A DNA stretch of 64,000 nt from Brachypodius melanocephalos (lineage: Eukaryota; Chordata; Aves; Passeriformes; Pycnonotidae), in NCBI GenBank assembly GCA_013398615.1, contig VZSR01000514.1:2351790-2415789 (forward strand), given 5' to 3'. Positions 35,801 to 47,900 of the stretch are shown here, in pieces. The notes below the pieces were generated by a model. The model worked only from the letters and a program-made list of their open reading frames with translations, did no database searches and was not told where the DNA came from. Each line of letters begins with the position of its first letter. Within the stretch, counting starts at the first letter, position 1. The position numbers were made by a program, and so were the translations under genes.

Positions 35801-36560
35801 CTCTGACCTGCCCAGCAACAGCATGTGCATCACCAAAATTCAGCTTAAAGCCTTCAAGTTCTGCTGTGCATCCATTCCATTAGCAGTGCCTGGGGAGCTC
35901 TGCAGAGACCTACCTCATGATTAGATAAAAGCTTTTCCTTCTAAATCATTGCACAAAAGGAAACAAGGGTCTGAAAGAGTGAAGTCCATGCAGATTAGAG
36001 GCCAGGCACTTCCCCTCTGCTGGTTGTTTATGTATTTTCATTTTACACTAAAAAATGCAAGGTTTTGTTGTAGGGAGTAAGTTGCATAATTTATTTATTG
36101 AGATAACACTACCAAGACCCTTTTCTCAGTAAAGACACAGAAAAGGGAAAAATGCTCTGGTTTGTCACAAGAAGCAACATTTTTTAAACAGTGTTGAGAA
36201 AATCTTAGAGTCTTACATGCACTAAAGCAAATCTGGGGTGGTGATGAGAAGGAACAGATTTTTTGCCCACCTCTCTGTCTCCACTACCCCAGAGCCTGCA
36301 GGTCATATCATGCCCAACAGGTCTTTGAACTGCTCTAATCAGCAGTGAAACCGTCCAAAATGCAAACATTAACACCCCTCATCCTTCCTTTGCCTGCCTT
36401 GAGGGTGTCCAAAGGTGGGCAAGGAGAGGAGCCAGCCTTTGGAGCACAGGGCAGAGGACACACGCAGAGGAGACACACCATGCACACCATGACTGTGACT
36501 GTGGCTCTCCACCAGCTCCAAAGAAAGTCCATCTCCCAAAGAGGACTTGAAAAACAACTG

Positions 36561-36580
36561 CAACAACAACAACAACAACA
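36561..36580. repeat. (CAA)n microsatellite
   Basis: CAACAACAACAACAACAACA, about 6.7 units, pure. Confidence 0.9.
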
Positions 36581-37024
36581 GACCTCTAAGGGTGTCTCCA
36601 GGTGCAGTTTTATTCAATGCTTAAAGTCAGGAACATTTCAGAAGGAAAACTGCAGTTAAGGCTGGGAACAGATCCTACATGAAAGAACTCAAGAGCATCC
36701 AGTTGCTAATGCAACCATGGCCATGTTATCTGCACAGCTGAGCAGGAACTCCAGTAGATCTCTCTCCTCTAAAGTAGGGACAAGATACCACAGCATTTCA
36801 CAAGAAGAAAGATGAGCAAAGAACTTGTGGCTGAAAGTCACAAAGAGTGGAGGCTGGGGTTTAACTCCTCCATCCCTCAAAGACTCAGACTCAGTCGTGC
36901 TGACCTTTATGCTATGCCATAGTGTGAGTTTAAAAATACATCGCTCCTCCTAAAAGTGTGTCACAGCTCTCAGAAGCATGAAAATCAGGTTGTGGGTGGG
37001 AGTAACTCCACAGTATATCTGCAC

Positions 37025-37032
37025 TGTGTGTG

Positions 37033-37067
<35 letters not shown>
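37025..37067. repeat. Compound self-complementary microsatellite (TG)n(TA)n(CA)n
   Basis: A TG run (37025-37032), a TA run (about 37033-37054) and a CA run (37055-37067) lie in direct succession. Because TG pairs with CA and TA with itself, the whole 43 bp is a near-perfect palindrome able to form a hairpin or cruciform. Confidence 0.95.
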
Positions 37068-37068
<1 letters not shown>

Positions 37069-38794
37069 TTTGAGCAACAGTCTTTAGAATTCCACTTTGC
37101 AGAAAGCAGACTTTTAGCACTTCAGCAGTTGAACACACCCTTATTATCAGAGGCTGGGAGCAGAACTGTTTTAAGAGGTAGGGGTCCTTTTCTATTCATT
37201 TTTTAGGAAACATACAATTTTTTACAGCTCAGCTTTTCTAAAAAATAATTATTTTATGCTCAGTCGCAGCTCTTCACTTGTAATGCCATGCCCAATTTGG
37301 AAGATATGAGCACTGAATGATTTGGCACAGGAATATACTCAAAGGCAAAGAAACTGCTTACAATTTATGATATGCTTTGATACAAGTGATTTAAAAATGC
37401 TAGTGTTTCATTCCAGCAAATGTTACAACAACAAGCACAAGACTACTGACCTGATGCCTTATCAGAGGTGTTCACAGGTCAGATAAAACCACCACATTAC
37501 ACCTGCAGGATCCAGCATTTCAAAGACAGCCCTGTTTGAGCTTCTCCTGGGCTTTCATCCCCCCAAGCCATGTGTTGACACTATCATCCCAAAAGCTGCC
37601 CTCACACTGAGGGTTTTTCTGCCGACACTTTCAAACCTCTGAAATACATCCAGGCTGTCCCAGCTCCCAGCCAGGGCCACCTCAACCAGCTGAGCTTTTC
37701 CCTCCATATGGGGGAGCAGTGAGAGAGAAGAACACGTTCAGTCCACATCAGGCTTTGCCAAACAGCTGGCAAAGAACAACCTTAGAAAAACTGATACTTA
37801 AGCAACTGTGGAGGACATTTGTCAGTTTAAGAGGGGCAGGATGACATCATCCATTGCCTTCTGTCGTCTTTTGGCTGAAAACAGCCAACAGACAGCTGGA
37901 TGGCCCCCGATCCTGCACTTAAACACAGTCGCAGAAAAGTTTGCATTTCATCATCATGTTGCATTTTTCTCTTCTTCTCACAGGCCTTCCCTTGGCTTGC
38001 TTCAGGGTTTCCAAGCCTGTATCACATCCCTTCACACCTGCTGAGGTCTGTTCACATTTAATGTTGAGCAGTTACAAATATATTTTCTTATATTCCTTCA
38101 TTTAATAAAAGCTGAAAACTTTTCAGAGTTCCCCCTCACTTAAATTTTTTTGCTACATATTCTGGGGAAATAAGCCAGATTGTGCTTTAAGGATGCAATT
38201 GCAGGAGCTCAGAGGTGTGTGTGGCAGCAAACTGGAGTTACTGCAGTGCAGACTTGGGCTGGTGGTGCTGCTCCATGGATCAGGACATGCAGGCAGGATT
38301 TCAGCAGCACCTGCACTTTTCAATCATTCCCTTTGCTAAGGAAAAGGTTTAATTTCTCAGAGAATCCTGTGTCGCTCAGACTCCCTCATGCTGCCAGCCT
38401 GTGCTACCCTTGAAGGGGCTGCACAAGGACCATGCAGGCAGACCTGTGTGATGTGAAGGGAATTGCTGTTGTTACTTAAAATAACCTGACACAGAAATGA
38501 GGCTCTGCTGGGACTCTCCCACCTGTCTGTGGATGAGCATGGTTGAAATTCCTCCTCCTCAGGTACTGCAGAGCAGCAGCAGCACTTGTTCCAGCCCTTG
38601 GGGTGAATTGCAACCGTATCTTGGGCTTAGGCAAGTTAAGTTTCACCCTTTACATCTGAAACTTTTCTCACCAAAACATAGAAAGACAGATGTACTGGGT
38701 GCATTCACATTTAAATAACACACTGTGATATGCTGGGTACCAGCACACACAGTCCTTCCAAGGCTCACATGCTTACAAGAACAGCTTTTGATAT

Positions 38795-39085
38795 TCATAG
38801 AATCACAGAATCATTTAGGTTGGAAAAGACCCTAAGGATCATCAAGCCCAACTTTTAGCCAAGCACTGCCAAGGCATCAGGAAACCAAGTCCATAAGCAC
38901 CACATCTTCCTGTCTTTTAAACAGCTCCATTATCCTTCCCTGGATTCAACTCAGCACCTCAATGTCCTTCTTGTACTAAGAGGCCCAAAATTGGAGATAA
39001 CACTTGAGGTGCAGTTTCACCAGAGCCCAGCACAGGATCACTGGGCCTGGCCCTGCTGGCCATATCATTGCTGATACAAGTTTTA
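38795..39085 (-). mobile_element. CR1 LINE 3' end, truncated and internally deleted
   Basis: The plus strand reads CATAGAATCACAGAATCATT, TAGGTTGGAAAAGACCCTAA, GGATCATCAAGCCCAAC, the complement of the CR1 3' end with its ATTCTATGATTCT-type terminal repeats. The element is therefore in minus orientation, the same as SH3PXD2A. It continues through AAGCACTGCCAAGGCATCAG and TCTTTTAAACAGCTCC, then jumps to CAGCACCTCAATGTCCTTCT, AGGCCCAAAATTGGA and CTGGCCATATCATTGCTGAT. Compared with the CR1 consensus from memory, a middle segment of very roughly 250 bp is missing. The copy carries no open reading frame. It is the best clue that the host is a bird or close relative. Divergence suggests an old insertion. 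Confidence 0.9.
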
Positions 39086-41849
39086 TAAAGCATTTTACAG
39101 ATCAGTTTGCCAATCCAGATGGATTTTCTGATCTGCTCTAGCTATGGAGTGATTAAGCAGAGTCTGCCTTACAGTGTGTGACTGGGAGAAGACTACAGAC
39201 CAATGAGATTAAATGGCAGCATTAGAAGAAGTTAAGCAACAAAGTTTACAGAGAAACTTCTATTTCAGCATGTGTTACATCCTTTCCTCCTGGGGCCCGT
39301 GTCTGGGCTCTCTCCCTGGACTCATTGTGCAGTCATGTTAAGTCTGTCAAAAGATAAATGCCCAGAGACACAGTGATGATCATCTTCCCTTCCTTCTGTA
39401 TGATGCTGAAGAGCAGCTGATGCCCTGACAAACACAGGCTGCTAAGGGATGACTTCACACCCAAACTTCACCACAGGCAGCTTTCCCCTCCTCTGTATCA
39501 CACAGAACATTTGCATACAGATTTATTGGTTCATTTCATTTTGGTCCATCTGTTCCTCCTGGCTCATTTCCTGTTGTCTGGTCAATACTTCAGAACAACT
39601 TGAACCATTTGTGAAATGAAGGACAGCGAGTCCGGCCCTAGGAGCAAGGCACACGGGGAGAGGCAGGCAGAACACAGAGCTGAGGCACAAGGTGGGCCCT
39701 GAGGTCCCCAAGGAGCAGGGGCTGAGCACAGCTCATGACCTGCTGCTGCCTGATGAACCTGGGGCTTGATCACTGTTTCTGCCCAAGCACCACAGCTGTG
39801 TCTGCCACCACGTTTCCAGCTGTTTGACAGCTGGTGACAAAGATGCATCCCCCTCTCCTGGCACTAGATTAAGTTTTCCCTGCTGTGATACACAGGCTTT
39901 TTAACAATATGTGGCCAATTCCTGCTATGACCAACTTGCTATGAATGGTAAATGTGCTTTATCCCTGTCCCCAGCCCTAAGTCCCTGCCATGTGCCAAGG
40001 ACACTGACCTTTGCTCTGTGCCCACTGAGTCCCAACAGGACTCATCTGGTGCCCATTTATGCTCAGTTTCAGGCTCCTTTCTTTGCCACACTGCTCCACA
40101 GCTCCTTGTCTCTGGTTAATGTGTTAATTGTTACCACTTTGGATCAGCAGAGCCATAGTGGGGTGAGGGCTGGTGCTGTCTCCAGTGAACCCTCTTAGCC
40201 TGCCTTGTCCTTGCTTTTTCAGACCAGATATCATTTTCCAGGCATGTTATGGCTCACAACAAAGTCCTGGCAGCACCCAGCTGTCACGGGACAAGGGCTC
40301 AGACACATCATCATCTCCTGCATCCTTTTCCCTCTCCAACTGGAGTCAGCCACAATGTGGAGAGGCCCAGGCTGGCCCCATGGGGACACCAAGCTTGGGT
40401 TGAAGCCTAGACGCCAAGGCTCTGCTTTATCTCTGCCTCAGAACAGAGCACAGCAAAAAACAACTCTTGGGACACTGCAGTGACCCATTAAAATTAATGG
40501 GGCTAAATCATCCTGGTGTAAGTCACCAACTTCAAAAGATTTACACCAGGGATGAATCTGGAGCCATTATTTTTCTTCTTTGTGCCTCTCAAAAAGATGA
40601 TCTATTTTCCAGACTGCTATGCTCAGCCAGTAAATTAACTACCCTCTTGTTGGTCTCTTATTCCATGCTCTTGTCTACTGTCCAAGTAATTCCAACCACT
40701 GCTCACCTGCTCTGTTTTTCCCTGTGCAAAACAGCCCTCATATACCTCCAACTGGCCTAATTAATTTCCCTTTTCAGGGACATATGAAAGATGACAGAAA
40801 AACCAATCCCCCAAACAAAGTTTCGTTAGAGAAACCAGGAGGGCTACATACCCTCAAGGCACATTTCTTCTCTACCCTTGGTTGGAATAGCAGGTAAAGG
40901 AGCAGGTAGAGGCGTAACACTACAGTGCACAAAACCTACCTGATATATATCACATATATTCTTCCGTAATAGGAAGCACTTATTTTAGCTAAGGAGGTGC
41001 AGGGGACCAACAAGACAGGCAGAGAAGCCTCACATGTAAAAGACACAAGCTCCCAGCTACTCTGTCATCTGGAAGCCAGCCTTGATCCTGAGGAGGCTCA
41101 TTCAGTAACAGCACCAGTGCAGATGGCCTTCAACTCTTCCAGCAAAGAGCTCAGTCACCTTAAAAAGCATAAATCAAAACTGTTAAAATTGGCAGATGAT
41201 TTGATAGGAAGAAATTGCCTTTTGGGGACTGCTTTTTGTCTGCCAAATTCATCCAGACGCAGAACCACATATGGATTTCTAACCTATGCAGGTTTCAGTG
41301 GTGATTACAGTAGTGATTGTGGTATGAACCATGCTAGACATATTATTTTGGGAGAGCTGATGCATTAGAAGCAGACAATGAAAAGCTCAGAGTGTATTTG
41401 GTCCGTGACTTAACCCACCTCCACAGCTCCCAGGTATTCGGCTCTGCGGATTTTGGCACAGGAAAAGCGGACTTGAAATTCAGCTCCTGAACTGGTTTCA
41501 AACTTTGCTGAATGTCCGGAGGTGTTTGGCTCTGGAGTATTGACTTGTAGCTCCCAAAAGAGGCTGCTAATTTCTCAGGGTGAGGCAGCAGAGGATGGAA
41601 GGAACCAGTGTTATTTCACTTTGCTCTAAAGGCACTGCAGCCATCTGTGCAGCCGCTAAACCACAGGGCCTTGAAGGAACTACAGAACAGTCTGACTGTA
41701 AAGTCAGGCACTGAGAAGCAGTCACTGCCGGGCTGACACAGCCTGCTGGTACTCCTCAAACCCCTGGGAGAAATGCTGCCTGACAGCTGCTTTCTATCCC
41801 CCGTGCTTTGGCCCCACCGTGTCCCTGCGAGCGCCTTTTCCAGCCCTGC
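39086..41849 (-). other. SH3PXD2A: SH3PXD2A upstream intron, middle part
   Basis: No exon, RNA gene or clear regulatory block is visible. The only structured piece is the palindromic ancient-repeat remnant at 40.48-40.57 kb. Open frames on either strand are short and lack splice context. Confidence 0.65.
40484..40566. repeat. Ancient palindromic interspersed repeat remnant
   Basis: Two nested inverted repeats are present: CCCATTAA-AA-TTAATGGG (40484-40501) and CCTGGTGTAA (40512-40521) with TTACACCAGG (40541-40550). The second extends by four pairs past one bulged G (TCAT at 40508-40511 with ATGA at 40552-40555). The phrase TTACACCAGGGATGAATCTG is a motif that recurs in sauropsid genomes, usually near CCATTGA-TTCAATGG palindromes. 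I recognise this from memory and do not assign a family. Confidence 0.5.
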
Positions 41850-42205
41850 TCAGACATGTACCAACCATGTATCAAGATGAGTAACGGACTAAAAACAAAA
41901 ATACAGGGCGATCAGGAGCTCCGCAAAGCTGCCCGTAAATCAGCTGGAAGTGGCATGTTTCCATAATAAACAATCCCTTATCGCCTTGCTCCGTTCCCAG
42001 CGAGCAGCGTGCCCGGGAAGGGGAGCGGAGGAGCCGCGCTCCATCTGCCGGCAGCGCCCGGCACCCTCCGGGATGCTCCTCGCTCCCTCCGAGCCCAGGC
42101 ACCATCGATTCCTTCTCTCAGGCAGCATCTGTGCAGGCACCGCCCGTGAAGCTCCGCCGGGATTTACTCTGATAAAGAATAAAAGCCACAGCGCCCGTGT
42201 GAGAG
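41850..42205. promoter_or_regulatory. CpG-rich block C, candidate promoter or enhancer
   Basis: A compact CpG-rich stretch, densest at 41990-42180 (GCCGCGCTCC, TGCCGGCAGCGCCCGGC, CGCCCGTG, CTCCGCCGGG), lies deep in the intron, flanked by CpG-poor sequence. A minus-strand frame of 122 codons (42308-41940) crosses it but shows no motif and is probably just GC-driven. It could be an alternative first exon or promoter of SH3PXD2A, an independent non-coding transcript, or an enhancer. Confidence 0.35.
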
Positions 42206-43004
42206 GTGCTGGGCTGTGGCTGGCACAGGGATGTGGAGAAACTCCTCCCTGTTGGGACTGAGAAGTCACTGCTGTCACCTCCATGAGACACAATCCATCA
42301 CCATGCACAAAGCATGCAACAAGGCACGCTGGGTTCAGTGGGAGGGAAGCAGTCTGGGAACCAAAAGGTTTGTATTCCTGTTACAGGCAACACCACCTTC
42401 ATTTCCATTGCCCTAACAACTTTTTCCAATATCCCTGGATAAGCGGAGCTCCATAACAGCAAAAGGCCTTCTGCCTTCCAAAAGGTCTTCAGGTGAAATG
42501 TATTTGCCTCAATATGCTTGATGATGACATGGCAAAACTGTTGATACCTGAAAATACAAATGTACAAGGATGGATGCAGCTGGGAAGGATCTGGGACGGT
42601 GCATGCACGTAGGTATGCTCCTGTATTTTATGTTTGTAAAATATGTATTTCCAAAGGACAGGCTTGGAGACGCTACCCTGTTGCCAGCAGGACTTTGGGA
42701 AGTCCAAATGAGAAAGCACAGAATCACTGTGTTACCCATCAGCCACAAGTGACCTCTGGTGGGTGTTGCCTTGAGAGCTAAAACACAGCCTAAGCCATGG
42801 ACAGGGGGACCAAGCAGCTCCCTCAAAGCAAATCTGCAACAAAGAGAGAATGTGAATTCAGGACTTCTCCACCCTTTCCTCCCTTTGATCCCATGAGTCC
42901 TGTCACACACAGCCCCATCCAACAAGGCTCCCACTAGGCACAGACCCTGCCCATCCAACAGCAACAGCAGGCACAGGGGACCTCAAACCTGCATCCAACA
43001 GCCT

Positions 43005-43275
43005 GTTCCTGCCAATTACATTGTGACAGCTAATGGGCTTTAAAAGCCTAATTCCTGACTTATTTTTACTACGTCATTTTTAATATAATGGGGACAAAAC
43101 AGCTCACATCATAGCTTTTGAGGTATCAGGCAATTAAATTTCTTGCTAATCTCTGAGCAGTCATAGCCCTTTTGATGTTCCATCCATGTTTTAAAAGGAT
43201 GTGGCAATCCTGACAGTTTAGAAATGTGCATGCAATTATGGATGCTAATACAATTAACAGTGAAAGACTCATACT
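43005..43275. promoter_or_regulatory. Candidate conserved enhancer (homeobox/MEIS-like motifs)
   Basis: Dense motifs occur in a complex AT-rich context: GCCAATTACATTGTGACAGC, TAATGGGCTTTAAAAGCC, TACGTCATTTTTAATAT (CRE-like TACGTCA), GGCAATTAAATTTC, CCTGACAGTTTAG and GCATGCAATTATGGATGC. TGACAG is a MEIS/TGIF core and ATGCAATTA an octamer/homeobox type site. No coding signal. Inference from motif density. Confidence 0.3.
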
Positions 43276-43493
43276 TGGATCACAAACCCAGCTCTCTTTC
43301 AACTCAGCTCTCCTTGGAGGCTTCCAAGTAAATGGGTCAGATAGCAGTACAAAACTCCAGATAAAGAAAACGAATGCTTAAGTGATAGAAAAGACCAGCA
43401 AAATTCTTCAAAAAGCCCTGACTAGGCACTGTCAGAGAGATTAAAGACAGCAGCAGCTCCCTAGCTATTAGATGTCAGAGTCAAATTTCATGT

Positions 43494-43519
43494 AGGGTAA
43501 CTCGTGGTGGAGTTACCCT
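43494..43519. repeat. Perfect 10-bp inverted repeat with 6-nt loop
   Basis: AGGGTAACTC (43494-43503), loop GTGGTG, GAGTTACCCT (43510-43519). All ten pairs match. Confidence 0.95.
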
Positions 43520-44937
43520 GGGGATGGGAAGGATTTGCATCAGCAGTGAACTGCAAGTGAGTCTTACCCCTGTGCTGAGTGCAGCTTCAGGACTAGTGCC
43601 TGCACCCCCTGCACAGCACACGCACACACAGAGCAGGGGATGAAAAATGCACCATCAAGTTTATGGCAGAGCTCCTGCCGAGGATCAAAGCTGCCGCCCC
43701 CAGCAACACTCACTGGCCCCAGCCAGCCTCACATGCTGCCTTCCTGAATTTTCTAACATGGGAAAAGACATCAAAAGCCTTGAAAGGGGAAAAGCACATC
43801 TCCAAGGAACACCACCTCAAGCAGACAGGCAGTATTGAGGAGTAAGGGAGGGTTTGTCAGCACTCTGCAAACACCATGGGCACAAAACCAGTCAGTTTCC
43901 CAGAAAATGAAAAAACCTCACTTGTTCAAATCCACCAACAATCAGCCTAGGGAAGCAGGCACTGTCATAGCCAGGAATGCTTGGCACTTGTGAGGACACA
44001 CCAGTTGGTAGAAATTTCATGGATTCAAGTCAGTGGACTGAGACTGGTGCCTCTTCTCAGAAGCTTTAAGCAAATTTCTCTTCCCTGACCTGGGGGACCA
44101 CAGGTAGCCGGCTCCAATCAGAGCCTTGTCAGCCCACAGCTCTGCAGGCTGGGTCAGCATCTCCACTGCTGGGGGGTGTTCCCAAGCTTTTCCCTCCCTT
44201 CCTAAGACACTGACTTGCCTGTGCAGAGTAAGGAGGCACTTTGCTCAGGTGCAGCCTCTCCTGTGAGGACACATCCTGTGGCCAAGGTAAGCTGCTGCCC
44301 ACAAGAGCTCAGCTGGGAACAGCTCTGGGTGCTGCTGGATGATGGGAGGACATAGGAAGGACAGAGACCCCAACTGTCCCAACAGCAGCTGGACACGGCT
44401 CCAAAACCCAGAGTGCTGTTGCTCAGGTTTTTCAGTTCATAATTACAAATATTTTTTCCTCTTAAGACCATTTTACAAACAGTTCATAACTCTGTGGCTT
44501 GCAAATTGCCCAGCTCTGGGTCAGATTGTTGCTTGCAATTGTAAAACATCAGAAGTTGCTTGATTAAATCAGGTTGGTGAGGTCCCAGGCCCCTCTCCCC
44601 CTCCCTCACTAGTAGTCATTCTTTCCTTTACTCTGCTGTTTAAATCTTTATTCTGCACAGCTCCTGCCCTTGCGCAGTCTTCCATTTCACCCACAAATGA
44701 AGAGTAATTTTCCTTCAGAGCAGCATTTGGAGAGCTTTGATTGGAAACTTGCCCTTGTTCCATCATTTTTCAAAAGCTTTGTGTTCCAACCTGCTCCCTG
44801 CTTCAGGTTAAATGAAGCAACATGGATAATGGTCTTACTGCAAGGCAGGAGCAGGGCCTGGCAGGGAATAGTTCAGCCTGGCTGACAAACTCCTGTAAGG
44901 ACTGTATGTAATCTGCAGGTACCAGTGTGCTGGAGAG

Positions 44938-44993
44938 GGAAGGAGGGAGGGAGGGATGGATGGATGGATGGATGGATGGAAGGAAGGAAGGAA
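44938..44993. repeat. Compound tetranucleotide microsatellite (GGGA)n(TGGA)n(AGGA)n
   Basis: About four GGGA/AGGG-type units, six TGGA units and three AGGA units in tandem, purine-rich on the plus strand. Likely polymorphic in length. Confidence 0.95.
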
Positions 44994-47900
44994 AATACAG
45001 GACAAGCACAGGCAGTCACTGCCATCTAGGCAAAAGCTGTGCCTGGGAAGCTGTGGAGGGAAAGAACTGCTCTGAGCTTTGCTAAGGAGCATCAGTGTGA
45101 TGAGGCAGCAGTCCAAGGGAGCTGTAGCAGATGTGGGGTGGGGTTTAATCCTTCCTGGGTCAAGCAAGGAGGCCAAAACCTGGATTAATGTACAGTGTAT
45201 CAGGCTGCACATGCAATGCCCTGGCAATACTATTTAGATGACAGCAAACACCCAGATTAGGTGCTGACAACTCCCCCAACAGGATCACGCAGGAAATCTG
45301 GCCAGAAGAGCTGTCACTGACTTTCACAGCCAAAAACATGAGCAAGCCAGTGACACCTTCCACACTGAAGCCGTGCTGAGTGCCCTGGCACAGCCAAAGC
45401 TGGGGAAGAGAAAGGTTTCCCTTTCCAAGTTGGCTCTTTAGCTTAGTGGAGCAGGAGCAAGGAGTGCCTGGTGATCTGCACAGCTTCCCAGGCCTGCGGA
45501 GATGATTCAGTCTAGTACCAAGTATTAAGGAGACAATTGGATAATCTTCAATCTCTCCCATATGCTTACAAATGTCTGGTCCAGGTGTGGTTCTGGAGTT
45601 GTTAGTATTGATGTCCAAGACAGCAAGTCTGCTTCTTTCTCATTCCCTCATCAAGTCTTAGATGTAATGGTATTAAACACCAAAAAATTACTATCATACG
45701 ACTGATGGAAAAAGATAGGGCTGTAACACCTAATAAGAAGCCAGGTGGAAAAGCTATTTCATATCTGTTCATAGCAATATGTCACAGCTTTCCCACTGCT
45801 CTCTAGAGGAATTTCTGCTCTCTGGGACACGAGAGCCAAGAGAAAGTCAGCTTCACCAGGTGAGCATGGCAAGGGGGTGAAGCAGAGCCTATCCCTGGAG
45901 AGAGCAGAACACACACACCACCACGTTCAAAATCCATGCAAACCAAATGCATTTTTTTTTCCAGCTCAGCTAGTGTTTTTTGCTGCACAAAAAATACATG
46001 TAAAGCATCATCTCCCCACGATGTGGCAGTAGCTGCCTGCAGAGCCTGTAACTCAGAGCCTTCCCATATCCAACCCTTGTCACCAAGTGACGCTGTTTAT
46101 GCTGGATGCTGCAAGTTGTGCAACAAATATGGCTCTGCAAGAGGGTTGGAGAGTTCTGCAAAAAACACCACGTGCAAACATTAAAAAATTTAAGTTACCA
46201 TCAGATATAGGGATAGTGATCCATGGCTGTGGTAGAAGGACTGTACACATCTATATATACATACACATGCACACAAAAGCAAAATATTATTTCCTGCATC
46301 AAACAGTTCTTGACACATAATGGACATTTGGCTAAGTTTTGGGTGAAAACCTGCCAGAAATCCCTGCCCTCTGGGCAATGTTGAGCACAGAGCATTTTGT
46401 GGACAGGGGATGGATGTGCCTGTTAATGTCTCTGGCTGCCCTCCAGCTGAGGAAGTCCCTCTCCTAGCTTTTTCTGGAAAGGACATGGGGCAGGTGAATC
46501 CCTGCCTGCCCTGCTGGGAGCTGTTTGTTGTACCAGTTATTGCTGGTGAGGGATGTCAGACTGAAGTGGCCTCTCCCTGGTGAAGCTCTTTGTAAAACAG
46601 ATGCCTGCCAAGGGAGGGAGACACTGGATATCAACCCAATTTCAAAGCATTCTCATTGTAGTCTGCAAGAGTGAAGGACAGGCTCAAATCAGAGCCTGAT
46701 TTGACAGACTGACACCAGAACAGCTTGTGCAAGCCTGGAAGAAGAAGCTGTTCCCTCCCTACTAGTGAGTCCTCCTGCTGACATAAAGGGTCCAATTCAT
46801 TCCCTGACACCTGGTCTCCATGAATACAGCCTTTACTGACTTAATCTTCAGGCTGCTCTCCTCACGAGTCCTCCCTGCAGTGGCCATCACAAGATCGGTC
46901 CTGTCCCCACCCTGCTCCTGGGAACACACTGGCCCACCCACACCTCAGGCTGATGAGCTGTGCCCATGTGTGGCCCTACACTGCTGGATCTGCTGGGAGA
47001 CCAAATGAGTGATGTCACCACTGACAAGAACTACTGTTGGATTGAGGGGACAGTAAAAAAAGGCAATAGAAGAGACAAGGTATTCACCAAGGGGGAGTGC
47101 AAGAGCAGCAGGTGAGTCCCATCAGGAATCACAGCATTTACCTTCAAGCAGTGTTTGTTCAATAAATGTTACACACCTTGGATTCACGAGCCATTTTCAG
47201 CCAGCAAGGTTCAGAGGACCTATGGACAATCCACAGCTCCCTAGGCTCAGGGAGCAGTGACATGCAGGCAACAGCACCACTCCCTTGCCCAGGTGCTGCC
47301 AGTCTCACACTGAGGTTGCTCCTACGTGCTTTACCTGTGGCACCCTGCTCTGCTTTTAGAGCTAAGGAGGCTTCTGGGAATCCATCCCTAGATCAGCAAC
47401 ACAGGACTGTGCAATGAAGGGGCTGCTCTGCCTTCAGCAGAATCTCCCAACCCAGCACAATTCTCTTTCCAGCTCCCATGTAACCTGTTCCTCAGGCAGA
47501 AGGGGTTAAGGGACATGTGCTGGGCTTTCTCTCCCATCTCCTTCCACCTCACAGTGGAGACACGAATGAGGACTGAACTGGATTGAGACAAAATCCGAGT
47601 AGGGTCAGCCCTACCTGTTGACCTCTGGTTTGTGGATGAGAGCAGGGTCCTGCCCAAAAAGCTGCCAGGAGCCGAAACCTGGCCAGTGTGTGGTGGCCAG
47701 AGCCCAGGCAGGAGACAAAGCTGCTCTCCCTGGCACACACAGCCTGGCAGCTCACATGTGGGCAAGGATCAGCTTTCCCCACACAGTACCTGCAGCACTG
47801 GGAGCTGCTCAAATGCAGCCTGGTGCTAACTTGCCTCTCCCTCTCATGTGGCTTGGATGGCCACAAGGATGCAAAGCCGTGAGCCCTCGTCTCTCTGGGA

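Larger units (their letters stand above)
24071..38790 (-). other. SH3PXD2A: SH3PXD2A upstream intron, proximal part
   Basis: This is intronic sequence upstream of the micro-exon. I searched the minus strand for the preceding PX exons (FRFFEARPED, RIIPFLPGK, DEYCR type signatures) and found none. It includes moderately CpG-rich sequence at 24.25-24.6 kb, a 16-bp tandem duplication, several AT-rich candidate enhancers, a hairpin cluster and simple repeats, listed separately. The rest is unremarkable. Confidence 0.7.
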
